Below are positions 7,260 to 17,343 of a stretch of DNA of 47,263 bases, in pieces. The position numbers and the translations under genes were made by a program. The notes beneath the pieces were generated by a model. It was not told the origin of the DNA. It was given only the letters and a program-made list of their open reading frames with translations, and searched no databases. Source of the DNA: a bacterium (GTDB lineage Bacteria; Electryoneota; B3-LCP). The DNA lies in the NCBI GenBank assembly GCA_026394195.1, contig JAPKYS010000051.1, forward strand, positions 1 to 47,263. Reading direction: 5' to 3'. Position 1 is the stretch's first letter; each line of letters begins with the position of its first letter.

Positions 7260-9374
7260 CTATTTCAGTAAAACTATTTTTTGGGTGGCGTAGTGATGAC
7301 CGGCGGTCAAACGCACCAGATAGACTCCGGAAGGCATGCCGGATGAGTTGAAGGTCGTCAGGTGTGGGCCGGATGAGAAATTTCCCTTTAGAATTTCAGC
7401 GACTTGCCTGCCGCCCAGATCGTAAACGGTTAGGCTGACCAATCCTGGACGTGACAACGAGAAGTTGATCCTGACTTCGCCGTTGAAGGGATTGGGATAG
7501 CAGGCTTCAAGATTGTAGCCTTCCGGCGTCGATCCCGGCTTTTCCGGTTCAACCGCCGTCGGATCGAATTCATAGAGTCCCAGACTGTACGTATCGGCAA
7601 GGATGATTTGTTCGCCATCCAACGCAAAATCGATTGCGGATCCCGGAGTTTCGGTATAAGCATTCAAGTCAGGATTCATCGGATCGGTAATATCTACCAC
7701 CGCTATTCCCTTGTCATGGAGGGCGACAAAAGCCCAGTGGTCATCAACGATGACTCTCTCGGCATGACCAGGTAAGTCTACATGTGCGACCTCTAGAACG
7801 TTCTGTGGATCCGACGAATCTACGATGCGCAAGCCTGCGCTTGCAGCAGCCACGAACGCGTATTGTCCATACAGAGCCACATCATAGGCATCATCTGGAA
7901 AGGTCATGCCGCCTAACAGGTAGGGGATGCTCACGTTGGCGATGTTATAGATTGTCAACCCCGCGTGCCGGTCGGCAACATAAAGGATGTAACCAAATTT
8001 AGCCAAGCCCATTGCCTGATGCATGGTTCGCACAGTGTCCACAAAGGTCGGAGCGCCGGGTGTGCTGATGTTCAGGACCGAAACGCCTCCTGCTTTGTCA
8101 GCCACCAAAGCATTATTACCATCCAGATATAAACGTGAAGCAAACCCCGGCGTGTTGATAGTGGTCAGCAATTGAGGTGTCGCAGGGGTACTGACCTGAT
8201 AAACGGCAACTCCGGCTTCACCACAGGGTACGTAGGCGATCGTGCCATTTAAGGTCACAGACCGGGCTGAATCGGGCGAAGCTGCACCGCCCAGCCACTG
8301 ATATGAGGATGCGTTCTTCTGGAACACCTGCAATCCATCACCTTTTGCCGCGGCATAGACGATATTATTGGCTCGAGCCACCCCGAGTGTTTGCCCGGCG
8401 ATACTGTAATGCCCGATTTGCGATGGAGCACTGGCGCCGGTGTACTGATAGACGTAGAGTCCGCCCTGAGCGGCTGCTATCCAGAGCCGCTCATTCAAAT
8501 ATTTCACACCCGAGAATTCGCCCGTCGGAGCGGTCACACTATATAGTAGCGTCGGCTGCGGGGGCAGGGTGATATTGTATATTTGCAGTCCATCCTTTCC
8601 TGCGCAGACATAAAGGTTACTGCCGAAAGCATCCAATCGGTAGTAGTCATAGGTGGAAGCGACCGATCCTTCGAACTGCATATTGCCCTGGTCATCGGAA
8701 TAAAGGATTTCGAGACCATAGTTCTCTTCGGCCACATAGATAAATCCAGCTTCATAATCCAGACCACGGACGATACCGGGATTGGAGGTGTAGCTGCCAC
8801 GCAGTTGCGGGGAAGCAGGATTGCCAATGTAAATTGAGAAAACTCCATCTTCCCAACCGGCTACAAAGGCAAGATTACCTGAAACCACCACGTCAACGGC
8901 AAAACCGTTGATGCCGATGTTGCCGACAATGGTGGGATTTGCAGGATTGGCCAAACTCAAGAAGTAGACCCCAGCCGGCCCGCAGGCCGCCGCAAGGATG
9001 CTTCCGGAGACGTCGACCGTCCAGACCTCGCCGGGCAGTGGAACCTTGGTCACTAATTGAGGGGCTGATGGATTGGAAATGTCGAGGACAGTGATCCCGT
9101 TCTGCCAATCGGCGACATAGGCATAATTCCCCAGAGTATCCAGTCCGTAGGAATACCCCCATCCGGGTTGTTGGCTGAGCAGGGAGATGTTGGCAGGATT
9201 CGTGACGTCCAGCGTAGCCATACCGTAAACGTCAGCAATGTAAGCGCGATTGCCGACAATCAGCGGCTCTTCATAATAACCGGAGATATACCAGTCGCCG
9301 GTTTGATCGATGTACCCCGCCAGGGATACGTTAACGAGGAGCAGCGCAGCAGAAATGATTAGCGACAGTTTCAT
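7260..9374 (-). CDS. LVIVD-repeat beta-propeller protein with C-terminal type IX sorting domain
   Basis: This is a 704-residue exported protein. A signal peptide (about 1-20, MKLSLIISAALLLVNVSLAG) leads into about a dozen 40-45-residue repeats of the LVIVD kind. Typical units are 'YVADWQNGITVLDISNPSAPQ' and 'AFVALHDKGIAVVDITDPMNP', which fold as a beta-propeller. The last about 85 residues carry a sorting domain: CYPNPFNGEVRI, a 'VSLTVYDLGGRQV' strand and a 'GVYLVRLTAG' end. This matches type A type IX secretion signals and predicts surface display or release. The ATG at 9374 is chosen because the signal peptide begins there with GAGG upstream; the longer frame to 9425 has no signal. The role is unknown; adhesion or cell-surface binding is a guess. 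Confidence 0.85.
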   Translation of the reverse strand: MKLSLIISAALLLVNVSLAGYIDQTGDWYISGYYEEPLIVGNRAYIADVYGMATLDVTNPANISLLSQQPGWGYSYGLDTLGNYAYVADWQNGITVLDISNPSAPQLVTKVPLPGEVWTVDVSGSILAAACGPAGVYFLSLANPANPTIVGNIGINGFAVDVVVSGNLAFVAGWEDGVFSIYIGNPASPQLRGSYTSNPGIVRGLDYEAGFIYVAEENYGLEILYSDDQGNMQFEGSVASTYDYYRLDAFGSNLYVCAGKDGLQIYNITLPPQPTLLYSVTAPTGEFSGVKYLNERLWIAAAQGGLYVYQYTGASAPSQIGHYSIAGQTLGVARANNIVYAAAKGDGLQVFQKNASSYQWLGGAASPDSARSVTLNGTIAYVPCGEAGVAVYQVSTPATPQLLTTINTPGFASRLYLDGNNALVADKAGGVSVLNISTPGAPTFVDTVRTMHQAMGLAKFGYILYVADRHAGLTIYNIANVSIPYLLGGMTFPDDAYDVALYGQYAFVAAASAGLRIVDSSDPQNVLEVAHVDLPGHAERVIVDDHWAFVALHDKGIAVVDITDPMNPDLNAYTETPGSAIDFALDGEQIILADTYSLGLYEFDPTAVEPEKPGSTPEGYNLEACYPNPFNGEVRINFSLSRPGLVSLTVYDLGGRQVAEILKGNFSSGPHLTTFNSSGMPSGVYLVRLTAGHHYATQKIVLLK

Positions 9375-9550
9375 GGTAACCTCTTCTTTGAATGGTGAGT
9401 GATAATTTAATAATAATAAAATCAAAAAGCAACAGATATTTTGCGCTGCAATTCAAAAAAAATTGCAGATAAACCTTATCTCCCATAAATATGCTTGCAT
9501 CTTGAACCTTGAAGCAGTATATTTCTGAAGTTCTACGAGGATCATGAAGT

Positions 9551-10876
9551 TTGAACAGGACCGAAATCATTAAAATGGTTAAAGGTGCGGGGATCATCGG
9601 GGCGGGTGGAGCAGGCTTTCCAACGCACCTTAAGCTGCAAGCGAACGTCGATACGGTCATCGCCAACGGCGCGGAGTGTGAGCCCTTGCTGGCAAACGAC
9701 AAAGCCCTGATGATGCTGCGCACCATGGAACTGCTTGAGGGTCTTGAGCTTGTCGCAGAAGCAACCGGCGCTAAACATCGCGTTCTTGCCATCAAGGCTA
9801 AGAACACTGAGGTGATCAGGCATCTCCATGCCCGGACCGGTACGCAGGCTGTTGAGATAGTCCCGCTGGAAGATTATTATCCCGCCGGTGACGAACAGGA
9901 GATCGTACGGGAGGTGACTGGTAGGACTGTACCTGAAGGGGGGTTACCGCTTGAAGTCGGCGCTCTGGTTCAGAATATCGAGACGCTGGTCAATCTTGCC
10001 AATGCCACTACAGGAAAACCGGTAACGCGACGCGTCTTAACGGTAGTGGGTGAGGTTGCCAAACCTGCCATAGTGGAGGTTCCGGTAGGGACGTCGGCTC
10101 GGGACGTTATCGCAGCCTGCGGTGGACTTACTTGTGAAAATCCGGCGCTCTATTTCGGCGGCCCAATGATGGGAGAGGTAAAGGATTCGCTGGATGAATC
10201 GATCACGAAGACCACGGGTGGATTGTTCGTTCTGCCCGCGGATAATTTCTTGATCCAGAAGCGTTCGATTCCCATGAGACATATCTTAAGGCAGGCACAA
10301 TCAGCCTGCACCAATTGCATGCAGTGCACCGAGGCTTGCCCAAGATATCTCCTGGGACACAAGCTGCGTCCCCACAAGGTCATGAATGCTGTGACGCTGG
10401 GATTGTCCTATCAGAGCGACGTCATCATGGAAGCATACCTGTGCATGTTCTGCGGGATGTGCGAGTTCGCCTGCCCGTTATGGCTGTCACCCCGACGGGT
10501 CTATTTCGAGCTCCGAGCTGGCTTGCAAAAGCGCGACCTGCGCTTCGAACGCACTGACAAGCCCCTGCAAAACCATCCCATGCGGCAGTACCGCCGCGTG
10601 CCTCCGGCGCGAATTATCCGACGGTATGAATTATCTAAATACGCAAAACAGAAGATTGATTTGGAGATAATAACTCTGGAGACAGCAACGGTGCGCATCC
10701 CCACCCGTCAGGGAACAGGGTCGCCTGCGATTCCTACTGTCAAAGAGGGAGATAAAGTAAAAGAGGGTCAGGTGATCGGGGAAATCCCTGAAGATAGCCT
10801 GGGAGCTCGCATCCACGCTTCCATCAGCGGGCGGGTGATCTACGCAGGACCGGATGCAGTAGGGATTGAAGGGTAG
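9551..10876 (+). CDS. PduS/RnfC-like iron-sulfur flavoprotein
   Basis: This 441-residue electron-transfer protein has the layout of PduS (cobalamin reductase), which is related to RnfC and Nqo1. It has an N-terminal GAGGAGFPTHLKL nucleotide/flavin block (about residues 17-29), an NGAECEPLL motif (about 40-48), an SLBB-like region (about 160-190) and two [4Fe-4S] motifs. These are CTNCMQCTEACP (about 255) and CMFCGMCEFACP (about 297). A C-terminal barrel-sandwich segment (about 380-440) follows. The start is TTG 9551: it gives the family's usual N-terminus and GAGG lies 10 bases upstream, whereas the nearby ATG at 9544 is out of frame. No microcompartment or diol dehydratase genes are nearby, so its partner is unknown. 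It may be a corrinoid reductase or a generic NADH-linked electron carrier. Confidence 0.82.
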   Translation: MNRTEIIKMVKGAGIIGAGGAGFPTHLKLQANVDTVIANGAECEPLLANDKALMMLRTMELLEGLELVAEATGAKHRVLAIKAKNTEVIRHLHARTGTQAVEIVPLEDYYPAGDEQEIVREVTGRTVPEGGLPLEVGALVQNIETLVNLANATTGKPVTRRVLTVVGEVAKPAIVEVPVGTSARDVIAACGGLTCENPALYFGGPMMGEVKDSLDESITKTTGGLFVLPADNFLIQKRSIPMRHILRQAQSACTNCMQCTEACPRYLLGHKLRPHKVMNAVTLGLSYQSDVIMEAYLCMFCGMCEFACPLWLSPRRVYFELRAGLQKRDLRFERTDKPLQNHPMRQYRRVPPARIIRRYELSKYAKQKIDLEIITLETATVRIPTRQGTGSPAIPTVKEGDKVKEGQVIGEIPEDSLGARIHASISGRVIYAGPDAVGIEG

Positions 10877-10901
10877 ACAAAGCTATTTCGGTGTGCATGC
10901 T

Positions 10902-10931
10902 AAAAGGGAATGAGATCACTCATTCCCTTTT
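10902..10931. terminator. Bidirectional terminator between the PduS-like gene and atpC
   Basis: A perfect 13-bp stem (AAAAGGGAATGAG / CTCATTCCCTTTT, loop ATCA) ends in A-runs and T-runs on either side. It lies between convergent genes and can serve both. Confidence 0.88.
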
Positions 10932-10959
10932 AATTTATCCGCACACTTTCAGGTTGCGG

Positions 10960-11364
10960 TTATCTTTTTGCCGCCACATGAATGCGATTCACAGAACGCA
11001 TCAAAGCAGCTTTGGAGCGATCAAAATCCGTTCCTGGTTTTTTATCATGAATGCGTTCTTCAGCGCGAGTTTTGGCAGCAGTGGCGCGCTCCAGATCGAT
11101 GTCCTCGGCAAATTCAGCTGTTTGTGCCAGGATAACGGTTTTCTCCCCCGTGACTTCGATAAATCCGCCGGAAGTAGCCAGTACGCGAACTTTGCCATTT
11201 TGCGTGATATCCACTTCCCCAACGACCAGTGAGGTCATGAAAGGCGTGTGTCCGGGCAGCACTCCGAAGGAGCCATTCACCCCCGGAGCGCGCAAGTGCT
11301 CGACCGGTTCGGAGAAGACCGCTCCCTGCGGGGTTACGATATCAAGTTGGAAGGTTTGTGACAT
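10960..11364 (-). CDS. atpC: ATP synthase F1 subunit epsilon
   Basis: This 134-residue protein is the central-stalk subunit that couples c-ring rotation to F1 and can act as a brake. The N-terminal beta-sandwich is clear (FQLDIVTPQGAVF, HLRAPGVNGSFGVLPGHTPFMTSL, LATSGGFIEV). The helical C-terminal hairpin (about residues 88-130, 'DLERATAAKTRAEERI') is full length. It is the last gene of the minus-strand atp operon, 83 bases after atpD, and is closed by the hairpin at 10902. Confidence 0.93.
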   Translation of the reverse strand: MSQTFQLDIVTPQGAVFSEPVEHLRAPGVNGSFGVLPGHTPFMTSLVVGEVDITQNGKVRVLATSGGFIEVTGEKTVILAQTAEFAEDIDLERATAAKTRAEERIHDKKPGTDFDRSKAALMRSVNRIHVAAKR

Positions 11365-11447
11365 GGGCTATTTCTCAAGCTGGAATTACTAATCCAGCGA
11401 TTGAATCTAGTTGTCGGTGTCAGAAGCGACCCGACTCTTTTTATTGA

Positions 11448-12917
<1,470 letters not shown>

Positions 12918-12963
12918 CTATTCTGTTTATGGCTATGATTTTGAAATCAAAACTTTGGGCTGC

Positions 12964-13827
12964 TTATTTCATCCCCTCCGCGCCGGAAACGACTTCGAGG
13001 AGTTCCTTCGTGATGGCTGCCTGACGGGCTTTATTGTAGGTCAAAGTCAAAGAGTCGATGAGTTCCTTAGCGTTTTCGGTGGCATTTTCCATGGCGGTCA
13101 TGCGGGCGCCGTGTTCGGCGGCATTGGATTCTAAAAAGACGCGCCACATCTGCACGTTGACGTACAGTGGCAGGACGCCGGAAAGAACGCTCAATGGATC
13201 CGGTTCATAGATGAAGTCGACGTTACGCTGCACGATATCGCCCTCTTCAGGGATGATCGGGAGCAGTTGTTCCACGATGACGTTCTGCTGGAGGGCTGAT
13301 TTGAATTCATTGTAGATCAAGTAGATGCGATCCAGTTGATCCGTCTTAAAAAGCTCTATCAGCGATTCTCCGACACTCGCGGCGACGCCGAAGTGCAGAT
13401 TCTGGAAAAGCTGCGTATGAGACTTGATGACGTCGTAATTGCGTTTTCTGAAAAAGTCAGTCCCCTTGCGACCAATCGTCACCAGGTGAATTTTGGCACC
13501 GATCTTCTCGAATTCCTTGATCTCGCGAACGGCGCGCCGCAGAATGCTGGAGTTGAAACTGCCGCAGAGACCACGGTCGGAGGTGACGACCACGACGCCG
13601 ATTTCCTTGGGTTGGCGCAGCGCCAGCAGAGGGTGCAGCGAACGGTCGCAGCGAGCGGCCAGATCCTTGATCACGTCACGCAGCTTGAGCGAGTAGGGTC
13701 TGGCTTTGATGATGTTTTCCTGCGCTCGGCGCAACTTTGCCGCCGCAACCATCTTCATCGCCCGGGTGATCTGTTGCGTTGATTTAACCGAGCTGATGCG
13801 ACGCTTGATTTGTTTTAGAGAAGGCAT
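12964..13827 (-). CDS. atpG: ATP synthase F1 subunit gamma
   Basis: This 287-residue rotor shaft protein starts with the family N-terminus (MPSLKQIKRRISSVKSTQQI, then TRAMKMVAAAKLRRAQ). It ends with the paired C-terminal helix (MTAMENATENAKELIDSLTL, then NKARQAAITKELLEVVSGAEG). ATG 13827 is chosen over the longer frame to 13878 because the family N-terminus begins there. The GLCGSFN block (about residue 90) is present. It lies between atpA and atpD, as is usual. Confidence 0.95.
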   Translation of the reverse strand: MPSLKQIKRRISSVKSTQQITRAMKMVAAAKLRRAQENIIKARPYSLKLRDVIKDLAARCDRSLHPLLALRQPKEIGVVVVTSDRGLCGSFNSSILRRAVREIKEFEKIGAKIHLVTIGRKGTDFFRKRNYDVIKSHTQLFQNLHFGVAASVGESLIELFKTDQLDRIYLIYNEFKSALQQNVIVEQLLPIIPEEGDIVQRNVDFIYEPDPLSVLSGVLPLYVNVQMWRVFLESNAAEHGARMTAMENATENAKELIDSLTLTYNKARQAAITKELLEVVSGAEGMK

Positions 13828-13889
13828 AAATGCTTTTCCAAAGATTATCAAGAGATTAATCGAATCTCTTGATATCACATATCTTGTCC

Positions 13890-15440
13890 CTATGCTGCTT
13901 TTTCGACCGAGAAGCCCCGCATGAATTCCTCGATTGAGATTTTAAACAACGGCTCCAACTCTTTAGAAATGATCTTCTTTTCGGCAATTTCCTTGAGTTG
14001 ATCGGGGTGAGCGGCTTTCATGTACTTGATGAATTCCACCTTGAAGCGAGCCATTTCACTGATCGGCAGCACATCAATGAACCCGCGTACTGCTGCGAAG
14101 ATGATGGCAACCTGCTCTTCCATCTGCAAGGGTGAGTACTGACCTTGCTTCAGACATTCCACCAAACGCTCGCCGCGAGTTAATTGCGCACGTGTGGACT
14201 TATCGAGATCGGAGCCGAACTGGGCGAAGGCAGCCAGTTCGCGGTATTGCGCCAGATCCATACGAAGAGATCCGGCTACCTGACGCATCGCCTTTGTCTG
14301 GGCATTGCCGCCTACACGAGACACCGAAATACCCACATTAACGGCCGGACGCACACCGGCGTAGAAGAGTTCCGGTTCCAGGAAGATCTGTCCGTCGGTT
14401 ATGGAAATGATGTTGGTCGGGATATAGGCTGAGACGTCACCGGCCTGCGTTTCGATGATCGGCAGGGCAGTGAGTGAACCTCCGGGAGCAGTACAACCAG
14501 CCATGGCAGCCACCTCGGGGTCTTCCGACATCTTGGCGGCGCGTTCCAGCAAGCGGGAGTGCAGGTTGAAAATATCGCCCGGATAGGCTTCGCGTCCCGG
14601 AGGACGGCGCAGCAACAGGGAGAGCTGGCGATAAGCCCAGGCATGTTTGGTCAAGTCGTCATAGACGCAGAGCGCGTGGCGGCCGGAATCGCGGAAGTAT
14701 TCTCCCATCGCAGCGCCGGTAAAAGGCGCCAGATATTGGATCGGGGCGGTTTCATCCGCCGTAGAAGCGATGATAATGGTATGATCGAGGGCGCCGTTAT
14801 CTCCCAGAGTCTTCACCACCTTGGCAATGGTGGAACCCTTCTGGCCGATGGCGACGTAGATGCAGATGACTCCTTTACCCTTCTGGTTGATGATCGCATC
14901 GACGGCGATGGCGGTCTTGCCGGTCTGACGGTCGCCGATGATCAATTCGCGCTGTCCGCGGCCGATGGGGATCATGGCGTCAATGGCCATGATGCCGGTC
15001 TCCAACGGCTCCTTGACCGGTTGGCGAAATATAACGCCGGGCGCTTTCTTTTCGGCGGGGCGAAAAGTCTCTGTTTTGATCGGGCCTTTGCCGTCCAACG
15101 GGAAACCCAGGGGGTTTACGACCCGTCCCAAAAGAGCTTCCCCTACGGGCACCTGGACGATGCGGTTGGTGCGCCGAACGATATCGCCTTCCTTGATCTT
15201 TGTATAATCTCCGAAAATTGCGATACCGACATTGTCCTGTTCGAGGTTCAGCGTCATTCCGTAGATATCATTCGGGAACTGCACCAGTTCGGATGCCATG
15301 ACGTTTTCCAGACCGTAAACGCGGGCTATACCGTCGCCGATGGTAATAACTTCACCAATTTCATCCACCTCGGTTTTAGCTTCGAAGCCGGCGATCTGTT
15401 TCTTAATGATCGAAGTTATTTCTTCGGGTCGAATCTGCAT
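13890..15440 (-). CDS. atpA: ATP synthase F1 subunit alpha
   Basis: This 516-residue non-catalytic nucleotide-binding subunit has P-loop [13 protein letters not shown] (about residues 170-182), the ELIIGDRQ lead-in and the conserved '[19 protein letters not shown]' region written here as [11 protein letters not shown] (about 372). GAGGAAG lies upstream of the ATG. A 123-base spacer separates it from atpH. Confidence 0.97.
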   Translation of the reverse strand: MQIRPEEITSIIKKQIAGFEAKTEVDEIGEVITIGDGIARVYGLENVMASELVQFPNDIYGMTLNLEQDNVGIAIFGDYTKIKEGDIVRRTNRIVQVPVGEALLGRVVNPLGFPLDGKGPIKTETFRPAEKKAPGVIFRQPVKEPLETGIMAIDAMIPIGRGQRELIIGDRQTGKTAIAVDAIINQKGKGVICIYVAIGQKGSTIAKVVKTLGDNGALDHTIIIASTADETAPIQYLAPFTGAAMGEYFRDSGRHALCVYDDLTKHAWAYRQLSLLLRRPPGREAYPGDIFNLHSRLLERAAKMSEDPEVAAMAGCTAPGGSLTALPIIETQAGDVSAYIPTNIISITDGQIFLEPELFYAGVRPAVNVGISVSRVGGNAQTKAMRQVAGSLRMDLAQYRELAAFAQFGSDLDKSTRAQLTRGERLVECLKQGQYSPLQMEEQVAIIFAAVRGFIDVLPISEMARFKVEFIKYMKAAHPDQLKEIAEKKIISKELEPLFKISIEEFMRGFSVEKAA

Positions 15441-15563
15441 TGTTAATCTTCCTCATCGCAATCGAACCAGGTCGATTGTGGATTTTCAACGATATAATGG
15501 TATTGATAATTCGTTTCGGGTTGATGCCGCTGGACACGGGCGATAATCCGAAAACACATAATT

Positions 15564-16103
15564 TCAACTCTTCAGCAACTCTTCCTTCATCGCTTCCAAT
15601 TTACCGGCTATAGTCGCATCCAGGAGCTGGTGACCGATCTGAAGGCGGATACCTCCCAGTACTTTCGGATCCAACTCATAGTTAAGAATGATATATTTAC
15701 CGGTCTTTTTCGACAGTTTATCTGTCAGTTTCTGTTGTTGGTCATCCGTGAGTGCGATTGCGGAGATCACTTTGACGTCCAGCCGCGATCGATATTCATC
15801 CCAGTACTGGCGAAATGCTTTCCAGGCGAATGGCAAGATCTCCTGCCGCCCCTTGCACAGAACCAGATCGAGATAATTGCCGAAGAACGCAGACCAGGGA
15901 CGATCAAAGCCTTTTTTCAGCAATTCGAGTTTTTCCGACCGGGTGACGTTGGGGCTTTCCAGATATTCCGAGAACATCGGCACGGCTGCGAAGAACGCTG
16001 CAAGTGTCTCAAGTTCGGCAGCAATGTCTTCCAACTGTCGATGGTCCACCGCCAGGTCGAAGAGCGGTCGCGTGTAGATGCGGACTAACGCATCGTTTTT
16101 CAT
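15564..16103 (-). CDS. atpH: ATP synthase F1 subunit delta (OSCP)
   Basis: This 179-residue peripheral-stalk subunit links subunit b to F1. The N-terminal helical domain (ARIYTRPLF-like start, 'YTRPLFDLAVDHRQLEDI') and the C-terminal 'DPKVLGGIRLQIGHQLLDATIAGKL' region are typical. It is 100 bases after atpF. Confidence 0.92.
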   Translation of the reverse strand: MKNDALVRIYTRPLFDLAVDHRQLEDIAAELETLAAFFAAVPMFSEYLESPNVTRSEKLELLKKGFDRPWSAFFGNYLDLVLCKGRQEILPFAWKAFRQYWDEYRSRLDVKVISAIALTDDQQQKLTDKLSKKTGKYIILNYELDPKVLGGIRLQIGHQLLDATIAGKLEAMKEELLKS

Positions 16104-16203
16104 AGGTTCAGATCCCTGGTAAATGAATCAAGCTAAAAGTCACGGCCAGACACCTCTGAGAGGGCGGGGATGGTCAACCGAGGTCGCAGGGGAGAAAGCC
16201 GGC

Positions 16204-16692
16204 TCAGTTCAGCCCGTCAATTTCTTGCTGAATCAGACTGGCGTGATCTTCGGTTTTCAACGTCTTGCCGATGACCTTTGCCGCCGCAGAGATAGCGATT
16301 TCAACGACTTCCTGTCTCAGTTCCTGTACGGCTTTCTGTCGAGCCAATTCAATCTCAGCTTTAGCTTTCTCGCGCAGAGCATCTGTTTCAGTTGCAACTT
16401 CTTTGATTTTTTCGGCAAAAAGCGCTTCCGAGCGGGCATTTGCCTCACTGATCAGTCGCTGCGCTTCCTTGCGTGACTCATCCAGTTGTTTCTGATACTT
16501 TTCCAGCAGTTCCTGCGCGTCCAAGCGCGACTTCTTGGCGTCGTCGATGTCTTTGCGTATGCCGTCTTCGCGCGCTTGCAACCCTTTCAGGATGGGTCCC
16601 CAGGCGAACTTCCAGAGGACGAAGAGAACGATGGCGAAGGTCGCAAACGTCCAGATGATTGAACCTGGTTGAGGGATAATGATGTGCGACAT
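16204..16692 (-). CDS. atpF: ATP synthase Fo subunit b
   Basis: This 162-residue peripheral-stalk subunit has a single N-terminal membrane helix (about residues 8-28, GSIIWTFATFAIVLFVLWKF) with the PILKGLQARE turn. A long charged coiled coil follows to the end. It starts 8 bases after the atpE stop. Confidence 0.94.
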   Translation of the reverse strand: MSHIIIPQPGSIIWTFATFAIVLFVLWKFAWGPILKGLQAREDGIRKDIDDAKKSRLDAQELLEKYQKQLDESRKEAQRLISEANARSEALFAEKIKEVATETDALREKAKAEIELARQKAVQELRQEVVEIAISAAAKVIGKTLKTEDHASLIQQEIDGLN

Positions 16693-16700
16693 TCAGGTTC

Positions 16701-16928
16701 CTATTTCAGGGCGATGAGCATACAGATAACGGCGTTGAAGAAGGCTACGCCTTCGATCAATGCTGCCGAAATCAGCATGGCAGTCTGAATTTTACTGGCA
16801 GCTTCAGGCTGACGGGCAATGCCGTCCATGGCTTGTCCGGCGATGCGGCCGATACCGATGGCAGCGCCCCAAGTCACGATGCCGGCGCCCAATCCGGCGC
16901 CCATGAATGCTAATGCAAGTCCTTCCAT
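16701..16928 (-). CDS. atpE: ATP synthase Fo subunit c
   Basis: The 75-residue hairpin of two membrane helices has the polar loop ARQPEA and the ion-binding Glu in ALIEGVAFF (about residue 57). Known Na+-type c subunits (Ilyobacter tartaricus) have Gln in helix 1 and E-S-T after the binding site. Here the aligned positions are Ile and E-G-V, so H+ coupling is inferred. The upstream neighbour is a nucleotidyltransferase gene inserted between atpB and atpE. Confidence 0.96.
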   Translation of the reverse strand: MEGLALAFMGAGLGAGIVTWGAAIGIGRIAGQAMDGIARQPEAASKIQTAMLISAALIEGVAFFNAVICMLIALK

Positions 16929-17005
16929 TCGTGCAATTCTCCGTTTGTGATATTTTTCTTATTATTGTTGATGATTTTTCGTTCGAGTAAATTATTTGGC
17001 GGCAA

Positions 17006-17329
17006 TCAGATTATCTTTATCCCGGTTGGTATGATTTCGGCGGCTTCGGGATTGTCTTCGGTAAAATCTTCAGGACGGAACGGGTGTGGTTCGATCTGAA
17101 GATCAATGTTCCATCTAAGGTGCATCAATTGCGATCTTGCTTCGAAACGATCTGGGGGTAAACTTTCCGAAACTACCGCCACATCAATGTCGCTGTCCGA
17201 CTTCGCTTTTCCACGCGCGAACGAACCAAAAAGAAAGACTTCCCTGGGATCAATCGAATTCTTGCTCAGCAGATCGACGTATTCCGGCACGATCCGGCGA
17301 ATATTTTCTAAATTTGTTCTATTCTTCAA
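17006..17329 (-). CDS. Minimal nucleotidyltransferase (MNT/MntA-like) inside the atp operon
   Basis: This 107-residue protein has the complete MNT active site: GSFARG (about residues 35-40), SDSDIDVAV (about 45-53) and a third Asp in NIDLQIEP (about 75). Family knowledge: MNT proteins such as MntA transfer AMP and often pair with a HEPN toxin (HepT), which they neutralise. No HEPN gene is adjacent. The start is uncertain: TTG 17329 gives the full domain but no strong ribosome binding site is seen, and an ATG at 17336 is out of frame. It sits 14 bases after atpB and 77 before atpE, on the same strand, so it must be carried on the atp transcript. This is unusual for an F-type operon and suggests insertion. 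A function in ATP synthesis is not implied. Confidence 0.85.
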   Translation of the reverse strand: MKNRTNLENIRRIVPEYVDLLSKNSIDPREVFLFGSFARGKAKSDSDIDVAVVSESLPPDRFEARSQLMHLRWNIDLQIEPHPFRPEDFTEDNPEAAEIIPTGIKII

Positions 17330-17343
17330 ACTTCATACAGATT

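Noticed and set aside
9551..10876. PduS-like gene as evidence of a bacterial microcompartment
   Set aside because: No shell protein, dehydratase or related gene is found anywhere in the window.
14559..15446. A 295-codon plus-strand frame opposite atpA
   Set aside because: It is antisense to a certain ATP synthase alpha gene, has no family features and no ribosome binding site.
16701..16928. Na+-coupled ATP synthase
   Set aside because: The c subunit lacks the helix-1 Gln and the Ser-Thr after the binding Glu that mark known Na+-type rings.
17006..17329. A complete HEPN-MNT toxin-antitoxin pair
   Set aside because: Only the MNT half is present. Both neighbours are ATP synthase genes and no HEPN-like frame lies in the gaps.
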